From positions 54,943 through 118,942 of the forward strand of contig CAZIKF010000014.1 in assembly GCA_964539825.1 (NCBI GenBank): a stretch of DNA of 64,000 nucleotides, read 5' to 3'. Origin of the DNA: CAZIKF01 sp964539825. Its GTDB lineage: Bacteria > Muiribacteriota > UBA6191. The first letter of the stretch is position 1. Each line of letters starts with the position of its first letter. Below the pieces are notes generated by a model, which saw only the letters and a program-made list of their open reading frames with translations, did not search any database and was not told the DNA's origin. Below are positions 41,714 to 54,000 of this stretch, piece by piece. The position numbers and the translations under genes are program-made.

Positions 41714-42271
41714 CTATTCATCTGCCTCTTTCAAGATTTTTATGACTTGTTCCTGCATGGCATCTTGCATGGGTTCGGCCAGTCTGATAGCTATCTCCGA
41801 TAGAGCCTTTGAAAGCGACATTTGAGATTCTTCTATCATCACCTGGGATTTGGAAAGATACTTTTTTCCTACGGGTGTCGAGAAAAACGCCGTTAGCTTC
41901 CTAATCTCCTTTTTACTATAGTTTCGTGAATAGACTTCTCGACTGGTAAGACGAAAAATTCCGATGAAATCGAGCTTTTCTTCAAATGACTTTCTAAGCC
42001 TGGTATTCATAGCCTGTTCCAGACTTTCATATTTTTGCATTAATTCCTCATCATTCTTAATTCCCCCATCCAAAAGAAGTTCCTCAAAGATGGCTCGATT
42101 GGTGAGATTCAGTCCTGATTCAATCCTGATATAGAAGTCCTTCTCGAGAATCTGAACCGTCTCTTTGTCAACGATGAGATCGATGAGGCGGTCGAGTGAA
42201 TCCGAGGACCGGTTTCTTTGTGCCTGGGAAATGGGGCTAAGAATGATAAATAGGATCAGGATGCGAATCAT
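41714..42271 (-). CDS. Exported DUF2059-like protein
   Basis: ATG 42271 with AAGGA six bases upstream gives 185 residues beginning with a signal peptide (MIRILILFIILSPISQAQ); the frame opens earlier at 42310. The stretch YSRNYSKKEIRKLTAFFSTP followed by VGKKYLSKSQVM matches the DUF2059 domain, found in many periplasmic proteins of unknown activity. It is convergent with the zinc ribbon gene, stop codons 9 bases apart. Confidence 0.8.
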   Translation of the reverse strand: MIRILILFIILSPISQAQRNRSSDSLDRLIDLIVDKETVQILEKDFYIRIESGLNLTNRAIFEELLLDGGIKNDEELMQKYESLEQAMNTRLRKSFEEKLDFIGIFRLTSREVYSRNYSKKEIRKLTAFFSTPVGKKYLSKSQVMIEESQMSLSKALSEIAIRLAEPMQDAMQEQVIKILKEADE

Positions 42272-42538
42272 GAAGAAATCCTTTTGAAATAAATTTTGGG
42301 AACAGTTCAAACACTAGAATGAATTTACAGATTCAACCATTCTCTTAGCCCACATGCAAATTCTAAGAAAGGTTTGTGAAAGACGGGGTAATAGGAATAT
42401 CTAAACCGGGTATGGGATCTTGGCGGTATATCAGCGTACATAACCTGGATCAGGGGATATTTTGGTAGAATTTGAAACTTCAAAAACCGAAGTTCGTAGT
42501 ATGCAGAGGGATCAGTTACCCATTTTTCTTCCCCTGAG

Positions 42539-45001
42539 ATGATTTTGAGACTAAGAAAACAAACCAGTTGTTTCACGATATTTGTCTTTCTTCTTCAGCT
42601 TCTGGCACCTGTTTGGATCTATTCTCAAGAGCAATCAGAACCTTCAAAATCTCAGCAGGTTCTTTCTTACGTCTCTGAATTTCCAGCCAAAATTTTTCGC
42701 AATTTCAAAGGTTATGAAAAGAATCTGACGCCAGAGAAGTTGGAAGAGATCATATCCAACTCTGATAGTGAGACTTATAAGGGAGACCCAACTCTCAGGG
42801 CAGAACAGTCGTCTATTCTTAGACCAATCAAACAGGTAGCTCTACGAGTTCTCGATGGAGAGGTTGGAATCGTAAAGACCTTCCTGTCTTTTGAGGCCAC
42901 GGGGTTTCTCAAAAGAACCCTCACGCATTCCAAAGCGCGGATGACTCTTGCCAGGACTCGGCAGGTCATCAATCTCATGAATCCCAGACAGTTGGCTGGA
43001 ATTGATCGTGCTCTCAACAGTCTTGAGATTCCTCGTGCCATGCGTAAATTCATGCGAAAAATGGGGCCTGGAATCGCAGGTTTTGTAAAGAGCGAATCCA
43101 AATTCGCCATGATGGGTGTGATCGGCGCTCTGCTAAGTATGGGGATCTATGACGGGTTGGATCTTAGTACCACTAAAGATAAAGTGCTGGCTCTGGATCC
43201 TCTCACCATGAACACTACCGTGAGCCATGGTTTTTTGCCAGGTCTTCTGAGTTCTATGGCCACCCGGCAGATGTTTGAGTTTTTCAACCAGCGTTTCGAT
43301 GTTTTCTATGACAAAATGCTCAGCTCAACCTCTTTTGGCTCCAAGATTCTTAAAAGTTTGGAGTCGAAGGCAGAAATTATCGGCAATAAGATCTTTAAGG
43401 CAAGCCGCATCGGGTTCACAAAACCTGAAGGCGAATCCCTGGCCAAGCAGCTTGGATTGGTGGGAATTGGGGAGGGTTCAAAGTTTGCTCTGAAAGATCT
43501 GCTTCGGACTATCTCAGTTGGTTTGGCTTTTGGACTGGTGGCCAACCTGGTAGTTGATTCCGTGGCAGTCGGTGCCCGGGGTTATGCTGACAGTGCGGTA
43601 GTTGGCGGAAATAGGAATAAGCGCACGATTCGACCAGAATACAACGCCTATTTGTTTCAACGCACAGGCGATCGGCTCAAGGACTCTTTAAATGAGAGGA
43701 AATTTGCCCTTAAGGATCTCTACGAAGGTTATCAAAAAAATCCAATTACTCGGGTCGTGAGTACAGTTTCTGGATTTACCGGGGCATATTTCGGTTCCGT
43801 ATTAGCCGGTGCTGTCTTGGTGTCAGGGGGCTTACCTACCATGATAGGCGGAGTGATGATCGCTTCTCTTTTTGGTGGAGTTGGCTCCTTTGTCGGAAAG
43901 TGGGCTACCACCAAGTTTGAACGCTCCCCCGGCATGAAGAATTTTCGCCGTGAGCTTGTAGAGAAGAGACTCGTCAAAGTGCTTCGGAAAATGGATGTCT
44001 CAAGCAGGGAAGGGTGGAGTCCGTCAGAAATCTCAAAGGTCGCTCAGGAGCGTTCATGGGATATGCATAAGCGTGAATCCCTGGGACAAACTTATAGCCG
44101 CATGTACCTGGTTGAGGACTTTTCCCATGTGAATCTCTATGAATCCGGTGCCTATGTGTACATGAGCATAGCTAAGGAGTTCGGGGAAAAATTCGATATG
44201 CAGGCCCATATTCGCTATGACCTGGTCGATTTACAAGGAAACAGGGGAATCTGGGATATTCTCACCAACAAGATCTATAGCATAGGTAATATCCAGGGAA
44301 ATAACGGACTACGCGTGATTTTTGTCACCGATGATCAAACCCTGGGCATTAAAGGGAATACCATCGAATCGAAAGAAGGGACCGATTTTCGGGTTCTGAG
44401 CAATGGATTGGTCATGACCAAGAGCGATCACGATCAGGAAAAATGGGTCATCAAGGGACAGAATATCAATACGGACCTGTTTTTGAGAGAAAGAAAAGAG
44501 CGATTTTCCTGGGACGGTCAAGTTAAGGCCTATCAAAGGGTTGGGGGAGTACCGCTAGCACCTCGTGAAGATCCTCTAAAAGCCTTACTTGATACCTTTC
44601 CTTCCGCGCAAGAGGCTGAGGGGGAGGAGAGAGTCTTCCAAAAAGTATGGGAGATGATTCGACGGAGTGGAAAACAGGCTCGAGAGCAGATTGAGGAACT
44701 TCCCACTCATGGGGAAGAAGCATACTTTCAGAGTCTGGAAGAGTATGGCGCTTCCCGGGCTCTCATCAAAAAACTCGAAGATCTGGGTTCACCAGAGTGG
44801 AAAACTATGCTCATTGGAAAGATTTTCAGGGGAACCTCCCATCGACAAATCTCCTTTCTCAGGGCCCTGCAGGGAAAAGATTTGCAAGACATCAAAAACT
44901 CTCTGGAGTCTGAGCTGGAAACCCCCCATACCAGGACTATGTGGGATAAACTTAGAATTCTCATCAATCCCAGTTCCCTTTCGGCCCAATTCCTGAGATA
45001 G
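42539..45001 (+). CDS. Large exported Gly-zipper protein, tandem paralogue 1
   Basis: The 820-residue protein has an N-terminal signal (CFTIFVFLLQLLAPVWIYS). The first half holds hydrophobic, Gly-rich spans near 190-215 and 320-345, and a strong pair near 405-455 (GAYFGSVLAGAVLVSGG, MIGGVMIASLFGGVGSFVG) typical of membrane-inserting helices with glycine zippers. The C-terminal third is soluble, with VTDDQTLGIKGNTIESKEG and WVIKGQNINTDLFLR motifs and helices at the end. It is roughly half identical to the gene that follows. I know no family for it. No clear ribosome binding site precedes the ATG. Confidence 0.75.
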   Translation: MILRLRKQTSCFTIFVFLLQLLAPVWIYSQEQSEPSKSQQVLSYVSEFPAKIFRNFKGYEKNLTPEKLEEIISNSDSETYKGDPTLRAEQSSILRPIKQVALRVLDGEVGIVKTFLSFEATGFLKRTLTHSKARMTLARTRQVINLMNPRQLAGIDRALNSLEIPRAMRKFMRKMGPGIAGFVKSESKFAMMGVIGALLSMGIYDGLDLSTTKDKVLALDPLTMNTTVSHGFLPGLLSSMATRQMFEFFNQRFDVFYDKMLSSTSFGSKILKSLESKAEIIGNKIFKASRIGFTKPEGESLAKQLGLVGIGEGSKFALKDLLRTISVGLAFGLVANLVVDSVAVGARGYADSAVVGGNRNKRTIRPEYNAYLFQRTGDRLKDSLNERKFALKDLYEGYQKNPITRVVSTVSGFTGAYFGSVLAGAVLVSGGLPTMIGGVMIASLFGGVGSFVGKWATTKFERSPGMKNFRRELVEKRLVKVLRKMDVSSREGWSPSEISKVAQERSWDMHKRESLGQTYSRMYLVEDFSHVNLYESGAYVYMSIAKEFGEKFDMQAHIRYDLVDLQGNRGIWDILTNKIYSIGNIQGNNGLRVIFVTDDQTLGIKGNTIESKEGTDFRVLSNGLVMTKSDHDQEKWVIKGQNINTDLFLRERKERFSWDGQVKAYQRVGGVPLAPREDPLKALLDTFPSAQEAEGEERVFQKVWEMIRRSGKQAREQIEELPTHGEEAYFQSLEEYGASRALIKKLEDLGSPEWKTMLIGKIFRGTSHRQISFLRALQGKDLQDIKNSLESELETPHTRTMWDKLRILINPSSLSAQFLR

Positions 45002-45138
45002 ACTTCCTTTCGCTCAAGCAAGTTCATTTTCCTTACTCAAATCAACAATACCTGCAAAATCTGGGTTTTCTTTGAAACCAAACAGGGTCCCAGTCCGTAG
45101 TGAATTGTAGGAGCCCATTTACTGATTGTTGCATTGTG

Positions 45139-47601
45139 ATGTCCCATACCCTGACAAAATCAACCAGTTATATGACAATTTTTGTCCTGTTTCTGCAGCT
45201 CTTAATACCCGTCTATGCATATTCCGCGGAGGCGAATTCTGAAAAAACTTCAGACTCAGGAGTCATTTCCTACTTTTCCAAGATTCCCTCCAAGTTTCTG
45301 CGAAATTACAAGAGCAGTGCCGAAGACCTCACCCCTGAGCAAATGGAAGAGGTCATCGCCCGCTCCCAGACGAAGACTTTTGTGGGCAATCCTACCCTGA
45401 GAGAAGAAAAATCAACCTTCATTCGGCCCCTTAAGCAGGTTGCTTTAAAAGTCCTTGATGGTGAAGTGGGTATCCTCAAAACCTTTCTTTCCTTTCAGGG
45501 CGCAAATTTCCTCCGCGCCTCTGTCTCTGGTTCCAGCAGCAAGAAGGTTCTGGGAACATCCAGGCAGGTTGTGAATCTTATGAGTCCAACCCAGCTGGCT
45601 GGTCTAAACCGGGCACTCCAGCGATTGGATCTTCCTAAATCCATGCGAAAATACATGGGAAAAATGAGTCCCGGTCTTAAAGGCTTCATGCGCACCGAGG
45701 GAAATTTCGCGCTCATGGGGGTGATTGGTGCCCTTATATCCATGGGTATCTATGACGCCCTGGACCTCAACACCATGAAGGACAAGATTCTTGCCCTTGA
45801 TCCTCTGGCGATGAACAACACGGTCAGCCATGCATTGATACCCACTTTAGCCAGTGAAATGTCCAAGAGGCATTTCTTCTCATTTTTCAACAATCGATTT
45901 GACGCCTTCTATGACAAGATGCTCAAGTCCACTTCTTTCGGAGGCAAGATTCTCAAGAGCCTTGAACTGAAAGCGGATGTCCTGGGTGCCAAAATATCAA
46001 AAGCCAGCCGGATGGGATTTACCAAACCTGCTGGAAAATCTCTTGCCAAGCAGCTCGGATTGGTTGGGGTGGGGGAGGGAACCAAGTTCGCCCTCAAAGA
46101 TTTTATGCGCAGCGTCTCCACCGGTCTTGCCTTTGGTCTTGTGGGTAATGTGGTTGTAGAGTCGGTATTGGTAGGAGTCAAGGGGTATGAAGACGCAACG
46201 GTAATTGGTGGAAACAGAAACAAACATAGCTTTAGACCTGAATACAACGCCTATCTTAATCAGCGCTCCAAGAGCAAGACGAATAATTGGCTTAATGAGC
46301 GCCGGTTCGCGCTTATGGACTTATGGGATGGCTATAAGAAAACACCGATCACCAAAGTAGTTAGCGCGGTCACAGGATTTGCGGGAGCTTACCTTGGTTC
46401 AGTTGTAGCGGGAGCGTTTCTGGTGGGTGGCGGTCTTCCCGCCATGGTTGGCGGTGTGATGATCGCCTCACTCTTCGGCGGTATTGGTGATTTCGTGGGA
46501 AGGTGGACAACAACAAAATTCGAACGTTCAGATTCCATGAAAAATTTCAGGCGCTCCCTGGTTGAGAAGCGGCTCTTCAAGGCTCTAAAAAAGATGAGTC
46601 TGCCTGCTAGAGATCAATGGGACGAAACTAAAATCAGAAGTGTGGCAAAAGATCGGTCCCAGGATATGTATAAAAGGGAATCCTTTGGTCAAGTGTATAA
46701 CCGAATGTACCTGGTGGAGGACTTCTCCAAGGTGCAGCTCTATGAGTCTGGCGAGTACGTCAAAATGAAGGTCACCGAGGATGTAGGCGAAGAATTCGAC
46801 CTGCAGGCCCACATCCGATACGATCTGGTGTCTCTCCAGGGAGACCAGGGTATTTGGGACATTCTCACCAACCAGATTTTTAATGTTGGAAACGTTCAGG
46901 CGAATAATGGTTTTCGCGTCGTTTTACTCACGGATGATGAAAATCTGAGCATCCAGGGCGATACGATTCAATCCCAGGAAGGCACAAATTTTCGTGTGCT
47001 TAGCAATGGTTTGGTGATGACCAAAAGTGATTTAGATTCCAAGAAGTGGGTCATTAAAGGGCAGAATGTAAACACGGATCTGTTTTTAAGAAATCAGAAA
47101 ATCCGCTTTGCGTGGGATTACGACACTGAATTATACCGTCGTGTGGGATCTGCAAACGAGAGCGAACAAGATCCGCTTCAGCCTTTGTTACAAACCTTTG
47201 ATTACCTGGATGAGGATTCCGGTAAGCAGGCAGTTCGAAGCAAGGTTTTGGAAATGATCTCAAGCAGCCGGGACCAGGCCATGGAGAATATTGAAAATAC
47301 AACTTCACAGGAGGAAGCGGCTTACTTTCAGAACCTGGAGGAAAACGGCGCGTCCGCTGAGGCTATTCAACAATTGATCCTCATGGAAGAGCACGGATGG
47401 AAGACCTTACTGAGGGGGAAAATTCACCGGGGGACGCCCTCCGCGCAGAATTCCTTTCTCAACAAAATAGAAACAGAGGATTTTGAGAATCTGAAGCATT
47501 CCTTAAAAACCGAACTCGAAAATCCTGCGACCGACAGCATCTGGGATCAGTTGAGAATTCTGTTGGAGCCTGCATCACTTTCCGCCCGTTTCGCTAAATA
47601 G
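45139..47601 (+). CDS. Large exported Gly-zipper protein, tandem paralogue 2
   Basis: The frame opens at GTG 45100, and ATG 45139 gives an N-terminus comparable to the first paralogue (MTIFVLFLQLLIPVYAYS). The 820 residues align end to end with paralogue 1: RPLKQVALKVLDGEVGILKTFLSF, HPLAMNNTVSH-like, GVMIASLFGGIGDFVG, YDLVSLQGDQGIWDILTNQI, WVIKGQNVNTDLFLR. Signal, Gly-zipper pair and soluble tail are all conserved, so both copies are kept functional. The 137 bases between the two genes hold no terminator that I can see, so they are likely one transcript. Confidence 0.75.
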   Translation: MSHTLTKSTSYMTIFVLFLQLLIPVYAYSAEANSEKTSDSGVISYFSKIPSKFLRNYKSSAEDLTPEQMEEVIARSQTKTFVGNPTLREEKSTFIRPLKQVALKVLDGEVGILKTFLSFQGANFLRASVSGSSSKKVLGTSRQVVNLMSPTQLAGLNRALQRLDLPKSMRKYMGKMSPGLKGFMRTEGNFALMGVIGALISMGIYDALDLNTMKDKILALDPLAMNNTVSHALIPTLASEMSKRHFFSFFNNRFDAFYDKMLKSTSFGGKILKSLELKADVLGAKISKASRMGFTKPAGKSLAKQLGLVGVGEGTKFALKDFMRSVSTGLAFGLVGNVVVESVLVGVKGYEDATVIGGNRNKHSFRPEYNAYLNQRSKSKTNNWLNERRFALMDLWDGYKKTPITKVVSAVTGFAGAYLGSVVAGAFLVGGGLPAMVGGVMIASLFGGIGDFVGRWTTTKFERSDSMKNFRRSLVEKRLFKALKKMSLPARDQWDETKIRSVAKDRSQDMYKRESFGQVYNRMYLVEDFSKVQLYESGEYVKMKVTEDVGEEFDLQAHIRYDLVSLQGDQGIWDILTNQIFNVGNVQANNGFRVVLLTDDENLSIQGDTIQSQEGTNFRVLSNGLVMTKSDLDSKKWVIKGQNVNTDLFLRNQKIRFAWDYDTELYRRVGSANESEQDPLQPLLQTFDYLDEDSGKQAVRSKVLEMISSSRDQAMENIENTTSQEEAAYFQNLEENGASAEAIQQLILMEEHGWKTLLRGKIHRGTPSAQNSFLNKIETEDFENLKHSLKTELENPATDSIWDQLRILLEPASLSARFAK

Positions 47602-47622
47602 CCCATCTCGAGATCAACGAAT

Positions 47623-47997
47623 CTATTCCACAACCCTGCTTCCTTTTGAGGGTAATTGAAAAACCTGTTTACACGCTTTGCATTGAATAGGAGAAAAGAA
47701 CAAGGGTGTATATCGTTTTAGGCGGATTAACGCTCGGCACCTTGGACACCTTGCCTCAAGAAGCAAAACTTCCTTTTTACAGTGGAAACAAGAAAATGGA
47801 TTTCCTACAATCCAACGTTCTGGAACGAGATTTCGCCCTCCACAGGAGTGACGGATTACCTGAAATCCAGCGGGCGGATTTTCCCAATCAACACCGGTTT
47901 TAGTTTTGGGGGCCCGCAGGGAGAACCAGTACCATCCAAACAAGAGAGCAAGGAAACTACACAGGCATACCAACAGTCCAAGCTGCATCTGTTTCAT
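47623..47997 (-). CDS. Membrane-anchored double zinc ribbon protein
   Basis: Starting at ATG 47997 the product is 124 residues: a membrane helix (LGLLVCLCSFLALLFGWYWF) and then three Cys pairs, CFHC, CPRC and CKAC, that can form two small zinc ribbons. A longer start at 48051 would overlap the Kelch gene on the other strand. It is convergent with the Gly-zipper gene. Such proteins may act as membrane-side adaptors; function unknown. Confidence 0.65.
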   Translation of the reverse strand: MKQMQLGLLVCLCSFLALLFGWYWFSLRAPKTKTGVDWENPPAGFQVIRHSCGGRNLVPERWIVGNPFSCFHCKKEVLLLEARCPRCRALIRLKRYTPLFFSPIQCKACKQVFQLPSKGSRVVE

Positions 47998-48031
47998 ACT
48001 AAACCAATGAATCCGAATATCATTAGTATCC

Positions 48032-51000
48032 ATGCAAATTTTTCTGTGCATATTGCTTTTATTTTTTGCCTTCCCGGGTACGATCTTTACAGATGGGGGC
48101 TGGCATCTTCTGGGAGGACTCAGCGGTGATCCTTCTTCCTTTTTTCTAGCAAATCCTTCCGTAGACAGGGTTTGGGGGTTTGAAGATGGAGAGTGGAAGG
48201 TTGCTGAAGCGTCTTCCCCATCCCAGGAATTAGTTTCATTTCCAGTACTGGATCTCCTTAGCGTCTCCCGGGGCTACTGGGTTTCTTCCAGCTCTGGTAC
48301 TTTTAGTGTGAATTCAACGGGTACCTCTCAAATCTCTACCTACCCACCGGGGTACCACCTTATTTCTGGAACCGGGCAGAGTGCGGCGGATTTTTTAGCT
48401 GACCATCCCGAGATTAGTCTGATCTGGTCTTATTCCACTTCAGGGTCAAGTTCTCTAACCTCTACTTCGGGTACCCTTATACTCACTGATTTACCTTGGA
48501 ATCTTGCTGAGAAAAGACCTCAGATTGAGGATCCTCGGTTTCCCCGTTTTCAAAACCTGCAAATTGACAAGGCTTATTGGATTCGATCTGATTGGGAAGG
48601 TCTTTCCTATTCCCTTTCTCAAGGAGGTACGGCCCGAGAACGACACAGCGCTTCCCTCCTGGGATCTAATATCTATTTCTTTGGGGGGTTGGGAGGTGGC
48701 GGAACCCTCAATACAATAGATGTCTATGAGATTTCCACAGGAACTTGGAGTACGGCTCCTCCATCGGGAATCTCAAGACGGGATCATAGCGCGATTATCT
48801 TTAACGGGCTCATTTACTACTTTGGAGGTAGATCCGAGAGTTCCGAATTTATATCTTCCCTGCAATCCTTTGATCCAATAGCTGGTATTTGGCAGGATTT
48901 GGGCGATGCTCCCAGCGGACGTCATTCACATGCAGCCTTCCTGTCCGGGGATTCCCTGTATGTTTGGGGAGGCCAAAGTGAGTCTTCCCAGGGCGATCGA
49001 ACCAATTCCATGGACCAATACATTTTTTCTGAAGATCGCTGGGTATCTTCTATTACAGGAGGAATACCCCGGGAAGGGCATGTGGCGGCCCTTGTCTCGG
49101 ATCAAGCTTATATGATTGGCGGAAACGATCGGAGCATGGACCGTTTCCATATTCAAAGTGATGTATGGCTGCCTCAGGTAGGGCTGGACACTTTTTTCTC
49201 CTCAGGCGGTTTCGCCCATATGGATGACCGGGTAATTCTCAGCGGAGGTCTGAATACTTCATTCTCTCCTGGCTCAGTTATTTCAGAACTTCGCCCGCCG
49301 GTAGGTCAGGTAGTACCCGTTGGTTCTTTACTGGAAGCCCGGCAATTTCATAGTTCCGTGGCCTATGAGGGAAAGATCTTTTCCTGGGGAGGTAGGAATT
49401 CAAATCGGGAGCTACTCAATTCCCTGGAAGTTTTGGTTCTCAGTTCTATCGATACGGGAGCCGTTAATCAATCTCCAGCGGTTACAAATCTCAGTGTCTC
49501 TGGAAATGATTCATTGGTCCTTTTAGCTCTTGATCTCCAGGATCAAAATGGCGATCCCGGTATTCGTTTAACACCACAGTTCTCCCTGGACTCCGGAGCA
49601 ACCTGGAAGATTCCGAAGCGGTTGGAAGGCCAACTTGAAGGTCTGAGAGTCGGGCAGGGAATAGAGTTCTCCTGGTATTCCTCCGAGGATTTTCTTACCG
49701 ACGAAACCGATATTGACCTGCGTGTACTGGCGACCGACGGTCGATCATTCAGTTCCTCTGCGCTATTGACTAACACATCGATCTACAATGGGATTCCCCA
49801 AGTTCAGGACCTGGCAGTCGAAGGGAAGTCGGGAAATGTGGAGATCTCATTTTTTCTTAGCGACCGTGATGGGGATCCTATCGACACCCTGGTTGATTAT
49901 AGTCTTAACGAGGGAGTTGACTGGAGTCCGATTACCTCAGGCTCTCTAAGTAGTCTTGCGGCCCTTACAGATCCTGAGACATCACCCCTATCCCGGTCCC
50001 AGCCCGGATTTCATCTCTTGACCTGGAATACCCTCGATGCTTTTGGCAACGACCAATTGCGGGTGAGAGTTCGGGTCACCCCTACGGACAGGCATCCTCG
50101 AGATTCCAATGTTGGTGTTTCTGACTTGTTTGGAGTCTTCAACGGAGCGAACAATTCACCCAGGATTCTCTCTGTTGAGGTACTTGGGAGAAGTTCCACC
50201 ATACCCCTGAATGTCTCGGCACTCGATCTGGACGGTGATTTGATTAAATTGGGCCTGGAAATCTCCCTGGACCAGGGCTTGACCTGGAGCGCTGAGAATT
50301 TAGTGCAAAATCCAGACCGTGAATATAATCCTGGTGAGACCATTCTTGTTGATTGGGATTCCACCCAATCTATTCAACAGGATCTTGATGGGGTGCTCTT
50401 GAGGTTCACGCCAGATGATGGGAAGCTTGGATCTTCATCTTCTCTGAATTCCATTCCTTTTCCTGTCTTTAATTCGAACCGGGAACCTATGTTAGAGACC
50501 TTTAATCTATTCAAGGGTTCTGACGGAAAGGTGCAGATAGGCGGCTCGTTTTCCGATGCTAACGGCGATCAGTTAAACCTGAGATTTCTCTTCCGAAGCG
50601 ATTCTGGTTCGCAATTTCTTGAGATACCACCCTTTCATCTTGAAGGGAAAAGAACTGACCTTAGTTCCACTTCAACTTTTTTGGTCACCTGGTATTCGAC
50701 GTTGGATTTTGAGGGAGGCAATCAGAGTCTTCAGATTCAGGTTCAGGGATTTGATGGAAAGGAAAGCAGTACCCTGACGACTCCTCTGGCCCTGGATATT
50801 TCTAATTCAGGAGTTTGGAGGAGCGGCGCCTCAGGTGGAGTGAAACGCTCCAATCACCTGGGAAAGAGATTTGGAAATACTCTCCTGTTTTTCGGTGGAG
50901 CGGATGGTTCCACTTCGATGGAACGTGCGGATACCTTTGACTTCGGCTCAGGGCAATGGAGTTCATCGAGGATTCTGGGAACCAATCTTACGGATACCGC

Positions 51001-54000
51001 CGGGGAGATTGTATCCGGGTTGTTATACCTGTGGGGTGGGAGAAGCAGTTTACCGACTCTGAGCGTTACAAATGCGCTGCTTAGCTATAACCCATCAAGT
51101 GAAGACTTACTAAGCATAGGTGCCACGGGAACTCCCAGGTACTCGCATAGCTCAGTTGTCTTCGAGGGAAAGATATACTTCCTGGGGGGTAAAGATTCCC
51201 AGAACAAGGTCCTCGATAGCCTGATGATTTTTGATCCGGGTGACTCTGGTTGGGCAGCCGGAGCGCCTATGCGGATTCCCAGAGCAGGGCACTCGGCTGC
51301 CCTTGTGGGTCATGAAATGGTGGTCTGGGGCGGTGAGAGCGGTTCCTCTCACCCTTCTAATGCAACTACGGTTCCAGAGATCCTGAACCTTGAGACCGGA
51401 GTATGGAGAAAGGGTACTCCTTCTCCGCGCTATGGTGCTTCAGCTACAGCGTCATCGGTGGGCAACAGGGTATATTTTGCCGGAGGATTGATTAAGGATG
51501 ACTCTGTGAGCCCGCTTGAATTGGCTTCCGATACACTGGTATACCGGGTGGATACAGATACCTGGCTCAAGGCTCCTCCACCGCTTAGAGTTCGAAGAAA
51601 TTCCTCCCTGCTCGAATACCTGGGAAACCTCTATCTCTGGGGAGGGGTGGGAAGTGATGGGCTGCCAATGACACAGTTGGAGTTTTATCAGCCTCCTTCG
51701 TTACCATCCTCGCTCACGCAGTCGCCAACCCTTGTTCAAAATCTCAAAGTGCAGGGTTCCACAGCCAATATCCAATTTCAATTTGACCTGTTGGATCAGC
51801 TCGGGAGCCTGCTGGACCTATCCGTGGAATTGAGCTATGACTCAGGTCTTTCCTGGAGCCAGATAGAATCTCTATCCCTTGGCGGTTCTTTGAGGTCCGT
51901 CATTCCTACAACAGGGATCACGCTAGTTTGGAACAGCCTGCGAGATGTTCACGGAAATAGAGATGATTTGAGGGTTCGAATCAGTGCGGTCAATCCACAG
52001 GGAGGTCTATCCATACCGGGTCTATCTCCAGCCTTTCCCGTCTATAATGACTCTGACAACTCCGCTCCGATCGCGACCAATGTGCAAGTCACAGGAGCTC
52101 GAAACCTGATCCAGGTCAATTTTTCCCTGGAAGATCCAGATGAAGGTGACTTGCTAAATGTAGGACTCGAATACAGCTCTGATTCTGGATTGAGATGGAT
52201 TCCAACTGACAATATTTCCGGGATTCTCACCGAACTGTCTGGGGGAGATAGCCATGTTCTTACCTGGGAATCTTCACTGGACTTTTCCCAGGTTACTACT
52301 GACCTAAAACTCCGGATCACTGCGAGTGACGGGCGTTTTGGCAACACCACTTCCAATCCGTTGAGTGAGTCCTCCACTTTCACACTCTATAATGGAAATC
52401 TATTACCTTTTTCCCAGGTAGTGGAACTTGGCGGAACTCAAGACGATCTGATGATTACCTTTGATCTCTTCGATCAGGATCTAGATCTCCTTAGTATCAA
52501 CTTTGAATATTCTCTGGGAGAATCCGATGTATGGATTCCAAGCACGAATATTTCTGGAATCAGTACCAGCTCAATAAGTCCTGGAACCTACACTTTGACC
52601 TGGTCTTCCCTCAAGGATATCCAATCAGATGAGGGATCCGTACGGGTAAGGATTGTTCCTTTTGACCAATTCGGAATCGGGTTCCCAACTCCATCCACTC
52701 CCTTTGTACTTCCCAATGAAAACTATGCAGGGATTATCACTATCGATCATCCGCGCGTGGCTCATACTGCGCTTTATTATGACAATAGGATTTTCTACTG
52801 GGGTGGTGAAAACGAAAAGGGGGAAGTGCTCAATTCTTTGGATATTTTTGATTTGAATACATTTACCTGGAGCAGCGGGTCTCCTGGAGGCGAGGCACGA
52901 AAGGAACATGCCGGTGTTGCTCATAGCGGTAGGCTCTATTTTTGGGGTGGGAAGAATGAGTCCAATGCCCTGGTAAATACCTTAGATATCTACGATATCA
53001 ACGCGGATTTATGGACCAGCGGCGGCTTTGGGGGTAGCGTACGCTCAGCGCATAGCGCGGTGGTATTTGATGATCAGATCTTCTTCTGGGGGGGCAGGGG
53101 AGTAGCTGGAGAGATAAATTCCATGGATGTCTATGACATCCTACAAGGGACCTGGAGTATTGGAAATGCGGGAGGATCGCCTCGAGCCGATCACGCGGGG
53201 GTACGTGTAGGGGATCTTTACGTGATTTGGGGAGGGGTAGTCCAGCAATCGATACTCAATAACGTAGATATCTATAACCTCAGAACCGGTGTATGGAGCC
53301 AGGGAATAAGCGGAGGTAGGCACAGATTCGGACATACGGGAATCGGTTTTGATGGCTTAGTCTACTTTTGGGGTGGGCTTCAAGAAGCAATCCTCAATAG
53401 CCTGGATGTCTATGATCCAGGTTCTGATTCCTGGATAGAGGGGGACGGCGGAGGAACCGCACGAACACAGCATACGGCTGTTGAGAACCAGGGCAGGGTT
53501 TACTTCTTTGGAGGTTCAGTCGATGGAAAGATTTTGACGAACCATGAGGTTTATTCAATCCCCGGATCGACGTCCCTCAGTGCCACTCAAATAGCTTTGG
53601 TCGAGGGCTGGAATTCTTTGTCTTCCCAGGCGACAGCCCGAACCAGCCACTTTGCACTTGAACAGGATGGAAGGGTATTTAATCTTGGCGGTTACAATGG
53701 ACCTGGCTCCACTCTATCCAATGTACAGAGTTATAGCGCTCAGGATCTCATAGTAGATCCAGCAGTTACATTCCCTGATCCCAGGGCTCAATTTGCGGCT
53801 CTGAATTTAGATGGGGATATTTACTTTTTTGGAGGCCTGGATTCAACTTCGACGAGTACCAATTCGGTTTTGATTTACCATACCACCTCAGAAACTTTTT
53901 CCTACGGTCTTGGAGGCGGAGTAGCCAGGTATGGACACATGGCCGGGGATTACCGGGGAAGTGTCTATCTCTTTGGTGGAAAAGATTCTACACAGGCATA

